NCBI RefSeq assembly: GCF_001642475.1 | Contig: NW_019173937.1 | Location: forward strand, 496,001 to 560,000 | DNA: 64,000 nt | Source: Fonsecaea monophora | Lineage: Eukaryota > Ascomycota > Eurotiomycetes > Chaetothyriales > Herpotrichiellaceae | Direction: 5' to 3' | Shown: one piece after another, positions 55,318 through 64,000 of the stretch | Position numbering within the stretch: position 1 is the first letter of the stretch | How the letters are laid out: every line of letters begins with the position of its first letter | The notes under the pieces: generated by a model | The model's input: the letters and a program-made list of their open reading frames with translations, nothing else | Database searches by the model: none | What the model was told of the DNA's origin: nothing | Made by a program: the position numbers and the translations under genes

Positions 55318-57270
55318 TCAAGCCTCAGAGGTGGCCTTGTCAGAAGTAGCCTTGGACTCTGTGACAAGCACGGTCTCGACGTTCTTGCCACTCGTTTCTG
55401 AGCCGGCATTCTCGTCCTCTTGACCATCGATAAGCGACTCGAGGAGGGTGGTCTGGGGATATTCATAGGGGAAAATCCAATGGAGCACGTAGGACAGGAC
55501 CGAGGCTATAATATTCCACAAATCAGCCAAAGGTTCGGGACTGGTATACAGACAGCGAGACTTACCAATGACAAAGCCTAGGACAAAAGACAGCGAAAAG
55601 ATGCGAGTCGCGCCGGTCCCGACCTTGAGTGACGGGTTGACGGCGTGCACGAAACCGGGCATGCTGGGCACGACGGCGCAGACCCACGATACGCAGGTGC
55701 GCCAGTTGATACCGTACTTGTACCAGTACACCGACTTCTTCGAACCCTCGTACAGGTCCGGGATGTGGAACAGGCGCCGTTGGATGATCCAGTAGTGAAC
55801 GCACAGCAGGCCGATCATGGGGCCGAGGAAAACCGCATAGGCCGAGAGGACGGACAAGAACCTGTAGTGCCAAATGGTTAGAGAATGGACATGTGGCGGC
55901 AACAACCAAGAACTCACGTCGAGCCTGAGGCCAATTGCTTCCACGGCACGGGGGCCACGCTGAGAATGGCGAGGATGTACGCCCCGCGGCGCAAGTTGAT
56001 GTATTGCGGGAAAACGCTGGCGACATCGAGGCCACCGGCCAGCACGTTGCCAACGACGTTGATCGACAGCTGCGACACGATGAAGACGACGCCGAGGAAG
56101 AAGGCGGCAGCCCGGCCGCGAGAGCCATGTTTGTCCTGGATCGCCACGAACAACGTCGAGGGGTCCCAGAGAGGTGTGCCATTGCCGTATTCTGTAAAGA
56201 ACAATGTTAGCCTGGCTGGAGTCTTTCATGGCAATCCCGTAAAGGCACTCACGGCTCTGTGTCGCTGCAGTCACCACCACACCCACGATGGCCATGACGG
56301 AACTTGTGAGCATGAACGAAAAGGCCTGCGTGTAGGTGACGTGGCTGGGTCGCTTTGCAAATCTGGTGAAGTCGTTCTGGTTCAAGATTCCCGAGGCAAT
56401 ACTTCCAATGACCGACATGACACCCGCGGCCATCTGCCACCCCAACTCGGTCGACGAGATGGTGGTCTTGGAGTTGAACACGCTACCGTACCCTTTGCTG
56501 GTTCCCACGGCCCAGCCGAGAAGGACGAACAGGGTGATGCCCACCACGACAGAGCCAATGTGGAAATACGGCCGGAGTTGGCCGGGTCGGAACCAGATGA
56601 AGATGCAGCACAGCAAGTTGAAGAGGAAGTACCCCAGAAACTGGGCCGAAGTGATGCCCTGCGACAAGGGGATTTTGTTGGGAATGCGCTCGTCGAGGTC
56701 CAGCCAGATGGAGCGCAGGCAGACATAGATCATCTTGCCGCCAATGACGGCTTGGACGCCATACCAGGTGATGGATGTCAGGATGCGGTTGAGGACGGGG
56801 AAGTATGCCCCCCACATACCTGCACGGGCAAGAGGTCAGTGATACGTTTGTTAAGCGCTCGAGCGGGCAGAAGCACGAACCCCAGACACTTCGCGAGACG
56901 ATGGGAAAGCCCAAGTGGCTGGCAGCTCCCGAAACCGAGTTGAGAACTGCAAAGGTACTGGCGAGGGCATTTCCAACCAAGATGACGATGATGGCTTGCC
57001 AGTAAGTCATGCCCGTCGCGATCAGTGAGGAACCGGTTTGATAGGTGCTGATGTTCAGGTTGACGAGGAACCACAGTTCGACAAACTGGAGTGGACCTGG
57101 ACATGAAGACTTAGCAACGTGGCATGGACACACAGCTGGCATCGACGCATTTCCATACCCCAGGTCTGGCGCTCAGGAGGCACGGGACGGATGTCCTCAT
57201 TGCTCCAGCGATTACCCTGTTCTTCCTCAGGAAGCTCAATCACCCTCAAGGCTCGTTTGATGACAGACAT
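55318..57270 (-). CDS. NCS1 permease (hydantoin/nucleobase:cation symporter family)
   Basis: Six exons: 57270-57159, 57096-56881, 56819-56253, 56191-55918, 55861-55566 and 55505-55318; five introns of 56-62 bp with clean signals (donors GTATGG, GTTCGT, GTGAGT, GTGAGT, GTAAGT). The product is 550 residues, normal for the family. The cytosolic N-terminus has the signature RWSNEDIRPVPPERQTWG, followed by helix 1 (LWFLVNLNISTYQTGSS). Other family phrases are GFPIVSRSVWG, QNDFTRFAKRP (helix 5 end) and LFVAIQDKHG. About 12 hydrophobic segments are visible. NCS1 proteins import uracil, allantoin, cytosine, thiamine, uridine or hydantoins (bacterial Mhp1). Its divergent neighbour is a hydantoinase-family gene, so a hydantoin-like substrate is the best guess, not proven. 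The tail is acidic and Ser/Thr-rich. Confidence 0.92.
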
Positions 57271-57959
57271 GGTTGGTAGAGGTCGGGGGTCAGGACTTCA
57301 ACTTGGGACAAAGATCCGATGCTGGTACTGGATGAAATGTCCACCTCAGACCGCGTGGTATCCCTATATACCATATACCTCCCCTTTGGGCTGGGGGAAA
57401 CGTTGATAACGATATCGAGGGTCTGGGAAGCCCAGAGTCTCGAACTTTGAGAGTTATCAGAGCCACCAAGATTCGCCTCCATCACCCTAAGGCACTTGGG
57501 AAAGCCTGGCCGATCCCGGATGGATATCCCCGCCACCGCCATGTGGATACTGGGGGGCCTTTTAACGCTCGGAAACAGACCGGCACAGCAGTCGAGATGA
57601 TAAGTTGCTGAAGCAGGAAGCCCTCGCCGACTGGATCCACAATTCAGAGGGTCCTGGGATTCCGTTGACCAGCGTTAAGGGCATGGCGAGTCTCGGCGGG
57701 CGGGAAGACTAACCATGAGTCCATGCCCACTGCCCATGGGTGGAAACTGGTTGTTATCTGCTCCACAGTAATATCGGGACGACCGCGGCAAAGTCGTCGT
57801 TGCCGATCGCCAAATCATGGTAGTAACATATCTTCCAGTACCTAACGGCACGACCATGTTTTTAAAGCGACTTATCACAAGTCCGGTTCGTTTTGCTTTG
57901 AGACAACAGACCCTGTAGACCAGCAACTTGTGCAACAAAGGATTCAACTGGCCGCAACA
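57271..57959. promoter_or_regulatory. Bidirectional promoter with five HGATAR sites
   Basis: Between the permease (-) and the hydantoinase-family gene (+). GATA-factor sites (HGATAR, the AreA core) are at 57404-57409 (+), 57454-57459 (-), 57598-57603 (+), 57754-57759 (-) and 57872-57877 (-). About two are expected by chance in this length counting both strands. The excess fits nitrogen metabolite regulation of both genes (inference). Confidence 0.55.
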
Positions 57960-60900
57960 ATGGCGATTCAAAAGGTCTACAGGATTGGCGTCGACGTCGG
58001 TAAGGCTCCCTTTCAGCCAATCAGATGGTATCCAGGACGACTCTGTTAACCGTGACCAGGCGGGACGAATACGGATTGCGTTATTCTTCGTAAGTTGATG
58101 AATTCTTGCTGTGGTCAAAGGCGACGTGCCCTGACAAAGACGTATGATAGACCCCGGCGAGGCGCATTTGCCCGATCGTGGGATACGCAGTGCGTTCAAG
58201 ACGCCAACCACCGCAAATGTCACCTTGGGCATTACCAAAGCCATCGAGGGGGCCATAGCGAAATGTGGCATCCCCTTGGAGGCTGTGGCGGCGGTCATGA
58301 TCGGGACAACAGTGAGTCAGGCGGTGGTCAGATCAGAAACCCCCTTCCTCAAAAACTAACACTCCCTTCCCAGCACTTCATCAATGCTGTTGTCCAAGCA
58401 GACGACCGGAATCTCAGGAAGGTTGCCGTCCTGAGAGTCTGTGGGCCATACACGAAAGAGAATCCTCCTTTTATGGATTTCCCACCGATCCTGGAGCGCA
58501 TCATGAATGGTCATGTCGGTTACTTGGATGGTGGCCTCGAATGTGAGTCGACGTGGTAGAAGTATGGAGACAGTAGCTTATCGTGACCAGTCGATACTCG
58601 TGAAATCATGCCCCTCGACGAGGCTCAAGTGCGAAAGGAATGTCAAGCCGTCAAGGCAAAAGGTCTCTCTGACATTGCCGTTATTGGAGTCTTTTCACCT
58701 CTCGATATTTCTGGTAAACAAGAGGCGAGAGTCAAGGCGATCATCCAGGAGGAGCTCCCGGAAGCAGATATCGTCTTGTCCCGAGATAGTCAGTCCTTGA
58801 CCCCTTAGCTCCTACCCCTTGTGCATCTTCCATTGCGTGCTAATATATGGGACAGTCGGTCAACTTGGCTACCTCGAGAGAGAAAATGCCACGATTTTAA
58901 ACACGTCCATTTTGAAGTTTGCTCGCAAGACGATTCGCGGCTTCAAAACGGCCATTCGAACACTGGGTCTTTCGTGTCCGCTCTTCCTGACGCAGAACGA
59001 CGGCACCATCATCGACGCCGATGCTGCTGAGAAATGCCCCATCAAGACCTTCTCCAGTGGTCCGACCAACTCCATGTCTGGAGCGGCATATCTGGCTGGT
59101 CTCGATACTGAAGAGAAGAAGATCCGAAACGCCCAAGTAATCGTTGCAGATGTTGGTGGAACTACTACCGACGTGTGTGCCCTGTAAGTTTCAATTCATG
59201 TCTTGTCCAATCGACAGCCTCTGACTACTTCCTCGCAGGTTGCCTTCCGGGTTCCCCCGCCAGGCTGGCACTTGGGTAGAGATTGGTGGTGTTCGAAGCG
59301 CCTTTTCGATGCCCGAAGTGTTATCTGTCGCTCTTGGTGGTGGTACGAAAGTCGAAGAGCGGGATGGCAAAGTCCATGTTGGACCAGAGTCTGTCGGTCA
59401 CAGACTCCTCACCGAAGGTCTTGTCTTTGGAGGCAATACGTTGACCACCACGGGTATGCTCTTCGACTCCTTTCCAACTAGTCGACTCGCTAACACAGTC
59501 TCCCAGATATTGTTGTTGCCAGTGGCCATGCAGATATCGGCGACAAATCCAGGGTCAAAGATGTCCCCAAGGATATCGTCTCAAAGGCTCGCCTCCGCGT
59601 CAAGAAGATCCTGGAAAACGCCGTTGATGCTATGAAACTGAGTGCGGATGACGCCGTCGTGATCCTTGTCGGCGGAGGCAGCATCGTGCACATGGAAGAC
59701 CTGGATGGCGTGGGAAAGATCATCCGTCCACCGTAAGTGTGCCGCTGTTCTTATCGTGTATCATTTTCTGACCCTTGTTAGATTCCACGACTGCGCCAAC
59801 GCTGTTGGAGCAGCAATTGCAAAGATCTCAGGACAGGTCGACGTTGTCAAGGTGCTAGAAGGCCTTGATGAGGACAAGGTGGTCGAAGAAGTCTGCAAGG
59901 ACGCGAAGAACATTGCCATTGCGTCTGGTGCGGATCCAGAGTCAGTCACGATTGTCGCGATCGAGAACATGCCCTTGCAATACGTCCAGATGCGTGCATC
60001 TCGGATTGTCGTTAGAGCTGTACGTTGGCGCGAAACCCCTTCCCTTTACAGACCTTGGACTAACTCTTTGGTGATCAGGCTGGAACTTTGAACCAGAAAG
60101 CCCTCCTCCATTATGTTCCGACCGAAAGCTCCGAAGACCTTGCGGCACTGCAGGAAGTCCTCGAGGAGCGTGTCTCGGCTAAGACGAATGCCGAGAAAGA
60201 TCCCAAGGACTTCCTGGTCAGTCCGTCAGCTTCAATCGACATCCGCGAATACAAGCCCGAAGTCGACAAGAACGGCGTATGGTGGGTGTCCGAGATCGAC
60301 TGCGAATTTTTGGCCACGGGTTGTAGTACCCTCGCATGTGGCGGTGGAGGACCTGGCTATATGTGCTACATGGCGGCCAGAGCAGCAATCAAAGCCGGCG
60401 AGCGCTTGCCGGTAGTTGACGCTGAGGCCTTGCCTGATGACATTTATGTCCTCGGTAGTATTTCATATGGGTATGTTCCGTCATTCTCTTTGCGGCTATC
60501 AAGACTCACAACAACGCTCTAGTGCGCCGACTGTGACCCTGGAGCGTATCCCCAGCGGTACAGAGTCCGTGGACGCCACCGACGCTCTGCTGAGCTGTTT
60601 CCCCGGAATCAAGATGGGAGCCCAGATTGCGGTATGATGATAAAATCTTGTATCGAAAATTCCCCCTGGCTGACCAAACGGGTACAGCTCGAGATCGGAG
60701 GAATGAACGGTATTCGTCCACTTCTTGTCGCAAATAGCTATGGGGGTATCCCAACCATAGACGGCGATTACATGGGAAGAGCCTATCCACGGCTCGGCCT
60801 GGACACTCCTGCCCGTAAGCTCCATATCAACAGCCTTTTGGACCATGACTGATCAGAGATAGTATTTGACTTCCCCCTTTCGCCCTGCACGCAGAGTGAC

Positions 60901-61751
60901 GGCATGGGCAACGTCGTCACCGTCCACAAGGCGGCGTCGACGGAGAAGCTCGAGAAGATCCACCGCAAGGCAGGCCAGGAACTGGGTCTGTTCTCGCAGA
61001 TGGTCTGGCCGCCCATGTCGGTCAAAGACACCAAGATAATGGGCACATTGGGCACCACCTCTTTGGCATGGTATATCGGCCGAGCCGTGTACCTCGCCAA
61101 GCAAGAGAAGACGGACATCATGAAAGCCATTGTAAGAAACATTGTCCTTCCTCCTACGTGCATGAGGAGCGAAGAAGACTAACAGCTGGTGCTCAGATCG
61201 AAGCAAATCCTTCCGGACGTGTCTTGTACACTGGCAAAATCGTGTCCGTCAACCGATACGTCTCAGCCGGTGGCTACACGGAAGGTACCGTGCGTCTCAA
61301 GCCCATTTCTAGCGACGAGATGGAATACGGAGACACCGCCTCGGCAGAGACGCGCGACATGATCCTCCCGTTCCAGAACGAGTATCTCTACGCCGAGCTC
61401 GTCGAGCCGGATGCGCCAAAGGGCACCAAGGGCGAGATTCTGTGCACTGTTCCCGACTTGATATCGCTTATTGGCACGGACGGATATGCGCTGGGAACCC
61501 AGGATCTACGATACGGTGTCCGAGTTAGTGTGGTGGCGTTCGTTGCTCACCGGCATTGGTAAGTCATGTCGTCCGGATAGATCTTGTCTTTGAATAACTG
61601 GAGGGATCGCTAACACCATGACAGGTATACACCAAGAGGTGTTGAAACCGGAGGCCCGAAGGCATTTGGTTACGATATGGACTTTGTCCCGCTCGGTACG
61701 CCATATTACGAGCCCAAGAGGGTGACCAAGGAGTTCCGCCCTACGTCATGA
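57960..61751 (+). CDS. Hydantoinase/oxoprolinase A fused to DUF917 (S-methyl-thiohydantoin desulfurase-like)
   Basis: Fifteen exons with 48-67 bp introns: 57960-57999, 58060-58089, 58151-58311, 58374-58542, 58591-58788, 58856-59183, 59239-59453, 59507-59732, 59782-60019, 60079-60470, 60523-60631, 60688-60814, 60863-61131, 61197-61558, 61625-61751. The sum is 996 residues without a stop. The N-terminal half is HyuA-like (actin-fold ATPase): VGGTNTDCV, IGTTHFINAVVQ, ADVGGTTTDVCAL, VILVGGGSIVH. The C-terminal half (from about residue 605) has GCSTLACGGGGPGY, APTVTLERIP and EIGGMNGIRPLL, typical of DUF917, renamed after S-methyl-thiohydantoin desulfurase. HyuA enzymes open 5-substituted hydantoins with ATP. 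The fusion suggests one protein that desulfurates and/or opens a (thio)hydantoin ring. The acceptor at 60862 has a competitor at 60856, a two-codon difference. Confidence 0.88.
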
Positions 61752-62662
61752 GTGAGATGCTTCCAAACAGCCAGCTATTGTCACTCAGCAGCACCCCAAG
61801 TGATTATGCCAATGTTCGTCGACCTGGCACCAGGTGGCGGACATGCGAGAGACAACATCATAACCTCCGCCCACAACTTGTTGTTGCTCGGCCCGAAATT
61901 GCTCGGCATTCCATTGGGACAGAATCCAGCTTAACCTTTCGGCCCGAGAAGACAACTTCAGGCACTCTCAACCATTGCTACGCATGTCGTGGGAATCGTT
62001 TCAAGAAACGGCGTTTATTAGCTGCCCTTATCCATCCAGATTACGAGTAGATGTGCGAAACCAGAACGACAGCACGAGATTTATATACCCAGGGAAGGGG
62101 ATGGGGAGAGGATAAACTAGATGAAATATCGATGAATATATACATACATTATATACATTATATAGTCTTACCAAAAGATTCAAAAAGATGCCACCTTAGC
62201 TTTTGTACGTTACAGCATGAACGTCTAGTAAACACACAATCAAAGGCCTCAAGAGGTCCGGGTGCGCCTCAAGAAGCGTGGTGGCTCTGCTCGCTATTCA
62301 AGGTACACCTTGCCCGATACGAATATAATAGGAGAAGAGAATATTTGCTCCAGCCTATCAGCGGCACATCCTCCAAAGTCCCGAACCACGAACATTGAAT
62401 CGGAGGCTTGAATTTCATTGCACCAAAATTCAGGGGAGGTAAGGAGGGTGTTGTCAAGGGTGCTGATAAATCTCATGGAAGGTCGGGGCTTGAACTGCTC
62501 CGCCGGAAAACAACAAAAGCCTTGTGCACGACTTGCCTTTGTGGGTGTATAAGAGATGTCGAGTCCTGGGAGGTGCTCGAGGTTTGATAGTATCGTGATC
62601 AGTCGATTCCTAGGAGGATGCTTGTGTAAGTACTTCCCCTCGAGGTATCATATAGAGAAAAC
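61752..62662. other. Intergenic region upstream of the amidohydrolase
   Basis: About 910 bp between two plus-strand genes of the same putative pathway. AT-rich ACATTATA repeats occur at 62145-62165. No gene is supported. Confidence 0.5.
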
Positions 62663-63910
62663 ATGGCTTCCACAGCAATCATCAACGCCCGCGTTTTCGA
62701 CGGTGAAAATGTCCTCCCAGCAGCCACGACGGTGGTCGTATCCGGTGCGACGATAACTGCCGTGGGAGGACCGGTCCCGGATGGAGCGACGGTGATCAAC
62801 GGCGAAGGCTGCACGTTGTTACCCGGCCTCATTGACTCCCACGTCCACACCGGCATTCCACAGCTGGAACTCGCCCTCAAGTTCGGGGTCACGACCGAGC
62901 TGGAGATGATGGGCTACTGGGACGCGGAGTCGCGACGACAAATCGCCGAGCGCGACGACCTCGCGGACCTGCGCACAGCAAGTTATGGCTTGACAGCCCC
63001 AGACGGCCATCCGAACCAGTTAACCAAGCGCCTCGATGCGTCGGTGCCGCTGCCGCATCACCACCATCATGAGACCCCGTCGGGCGAAGCGGTGCTCACG
63101 ACCGCGACCACTCCCGACGAGGCGGTCACTTTCGTCAAACAACGCGTCAGCGAAGGGGCAGATTACATCAAGATCATGATCGAAGACGGCACGGTCTTTG
63201 CGTCGCCGGGGCTGCCTATGCTGTCTCGAGAGACGCTCTCAGCCGCGGTGACCGAGGCACACAAGCACGACAAATTGGTAATAGCCCATGCGATGACTTA
63301 TGAAGCCGCAGAAGTTGCCGCCGAGGTCGGTGTCGACGGTCTGTCTCACTTGTTTCTCGACCGAGGCGCGGATCTCAACATCCTGGAGAAACTCAAGGGC
63401 AAATTCATCATACCGTGTCTCTGCCTCGACGCTTCCATCCTGGGCATCAAACCCACTACCTTCGCCCGCGATCATCGAGTATCCGCTTCACTTCCGCAAA
63501 CTTGGCTCACCCATCTCAACGGGAGCATGGACACCTTCCCCGGCGGCGACTTCTCCACCGTGCTCAAGATCGTAGCGGCCTTACGTGAAACGGAGACCAT
63601 CGACGTTCTCGTCGGCACGGACAGCTCCTTCCCCGTACCCCATCTCGCGGGCATCGCCCACGGCGCCAGTGTTCACTACGAGCTGCAGCTTTTGGTAGAA
63701 GCCGGGTTCACGCCCGTCGAGGCATTGCGTGCCGCGACGAGCGTTCCTGCCCGGTGTTTTGGGCTCGGCGATCGGGGATTGATCAAGGAGGGTTTGCGTG
63801 CGGATTTGGTCCTTGTGCAGGGAGGTCCGACGGGGGATATTCGCGACACGCTCTCTGTGAAATCTGTTTGGAGGAGAGGAAAGCTATTGGCTTCCACTGC
63901 TGGTTTATAA
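62663..63910 (+). CDS. Metal-dependent amidohydrolase (imidazolonepropionase/prolidase-like)
   Basis: 415 residues, intronless. This is the amidohydrolase superfamily: a small beta domain, then a metal-binding barrel. Metal ligands can be read: His60 and His62 in DSHVHTG, a probable carboxylated Lys170 in ADYIKIMIEDG, His209 in VIAHAM, His229 in GLSHLF, and Asp320 in LVGTDSS. The tail returns to the beta domain (ADLVLVQGGP, VKSVWRRGKLL). A loop at residues 132-136 is a run of five His (PHHHHHE), unusual for the family and close to the active-site face by position only. No signal peptide, so cytosolic. Next to a hydantoinase/desulfurase and an NCS1 permease, it would suit hydrolysis of an N-carbamoyl or imidazolone-type intermediate. 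Substrate is not proven. Confidence 0.9.
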   Translation: MASTAIINARVFDGENVLPAATTVVVSGATITAVGGPVPDGATVINGEGCTLLPGLIDSHVHTGIPQLELALKFGVTTELEMMGYWDAESRRQIAERDDLADLRTASYGLTAPDGHPNQLTKRLDASVPLPHHHHHETPSGEAVLTTATTPDEAVTFVKQRVSEGADYIKIMIEDGTVFASPGLPMLSRETLSAAVTEAHKHDKLVIAHAMTYEAAEVAAEVGVDGLSHLFLDRGADLNILEKLKGKFIIPCLCLDASILGIKPTTFARDHRVSASLPQTWLTHLNGSMDTFPGGDFSTVLKIVAALRETETIDVLVGTDSSFPVPHLAGIAHGASVHYELQLLVEAGFTPVEALRAATSVPARCFGLGDRGLIKEGLRADLVLVQGGPTGDIRDTLSVKSVWRRGKLLASTAGL

Positions 63911-64000
63911 TATACCTGGGTTTGTAGGTCTGAAGAGTGTGTGGAATGAGTACGACGTAGAGATAATGGGAAGTGGGAAATTAAATTTGGACTGCGTGTA

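Noticed and set aside
55885..56943. 352-codon plus-strand frame over the permease
   Set aside because: It spans several permease introns and exons in antisense; the spliced minus-strand reading gives a complete NCS1 protein.

Overview
The window is nuclear DNA from a filamentous ascomycete (Pezizomycotina). The evidence is short 48-80 bp spliceosomal introns, a two-subunit type I fatty acid synthase, a NACHT-type NLR next to a HET-domain gene, a Zn2Cys6 regulator and a siderophore-type MFS transporter. The order is uncertain. There is no CRISPR array, rRNA gene, convincing tRNA gene or recognisable transposase.

Layout. 0.5-5.1 kb: a Ser-rich conserved fungal protein (-) and an Osm1-type FAD fumarate reductase (+). 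5.1-10.6 kb: a repeat-rich accessory stretch with a 38-copy AAT microsatellite and an old tandem duplication of a ~1.7 kb locus. Each copy carries one minus-strand, one-intron gene for a Pro/Gly-rich low-complexity protein. 10.6-11.7 kb: a two-exon gene for an unusual His/Asp-rich protein. 12.4-14.4 kb: a siderophore-type MFS transporter with an ATCTGATAA iron-GATA site upstream. 14.4-17.7 kb: a gene-poor gap. 17.7-21.7 kb: a SET/MYND methyltransferase-like protein and an intronless, bacterial-looking amylosucrase (both -).

22.4-35.9 kb: the two fatty acid synthase genes, alpha (-) and beta (+), transcribed away from each other from a shared 1.65 kb region. 37.4-45.6 kb: a zinc-finger-like conserved gene with an in-frame TAG near its end, a NACHT NLR (+) and a convergent HET-domain gene (-), a probable allorecognition pair. 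47.3-53.3 kb: a Zn2Cys6 transcription factor (-) and an M1 aminopeptidase (+), divergent.

55.3-63.9 kb: the most distinctive module. It has an NCS1 permease (six exons), a 15-exon protein joining a hydantoinase/oxoprolinase A half to a DUF917/S-methyl-thiohydantoin-desulfurase half, and a metal-dependent amidohydrolase. The shared promoter carries five HGATAR (AreA-type) sites. Together they suggest nitrogen-regulated uptake and stepwise opening of a hydantoin- or thiohydantoin-like compound. Exon structures were worked out by hand from splice signals and reading-frame continuity.
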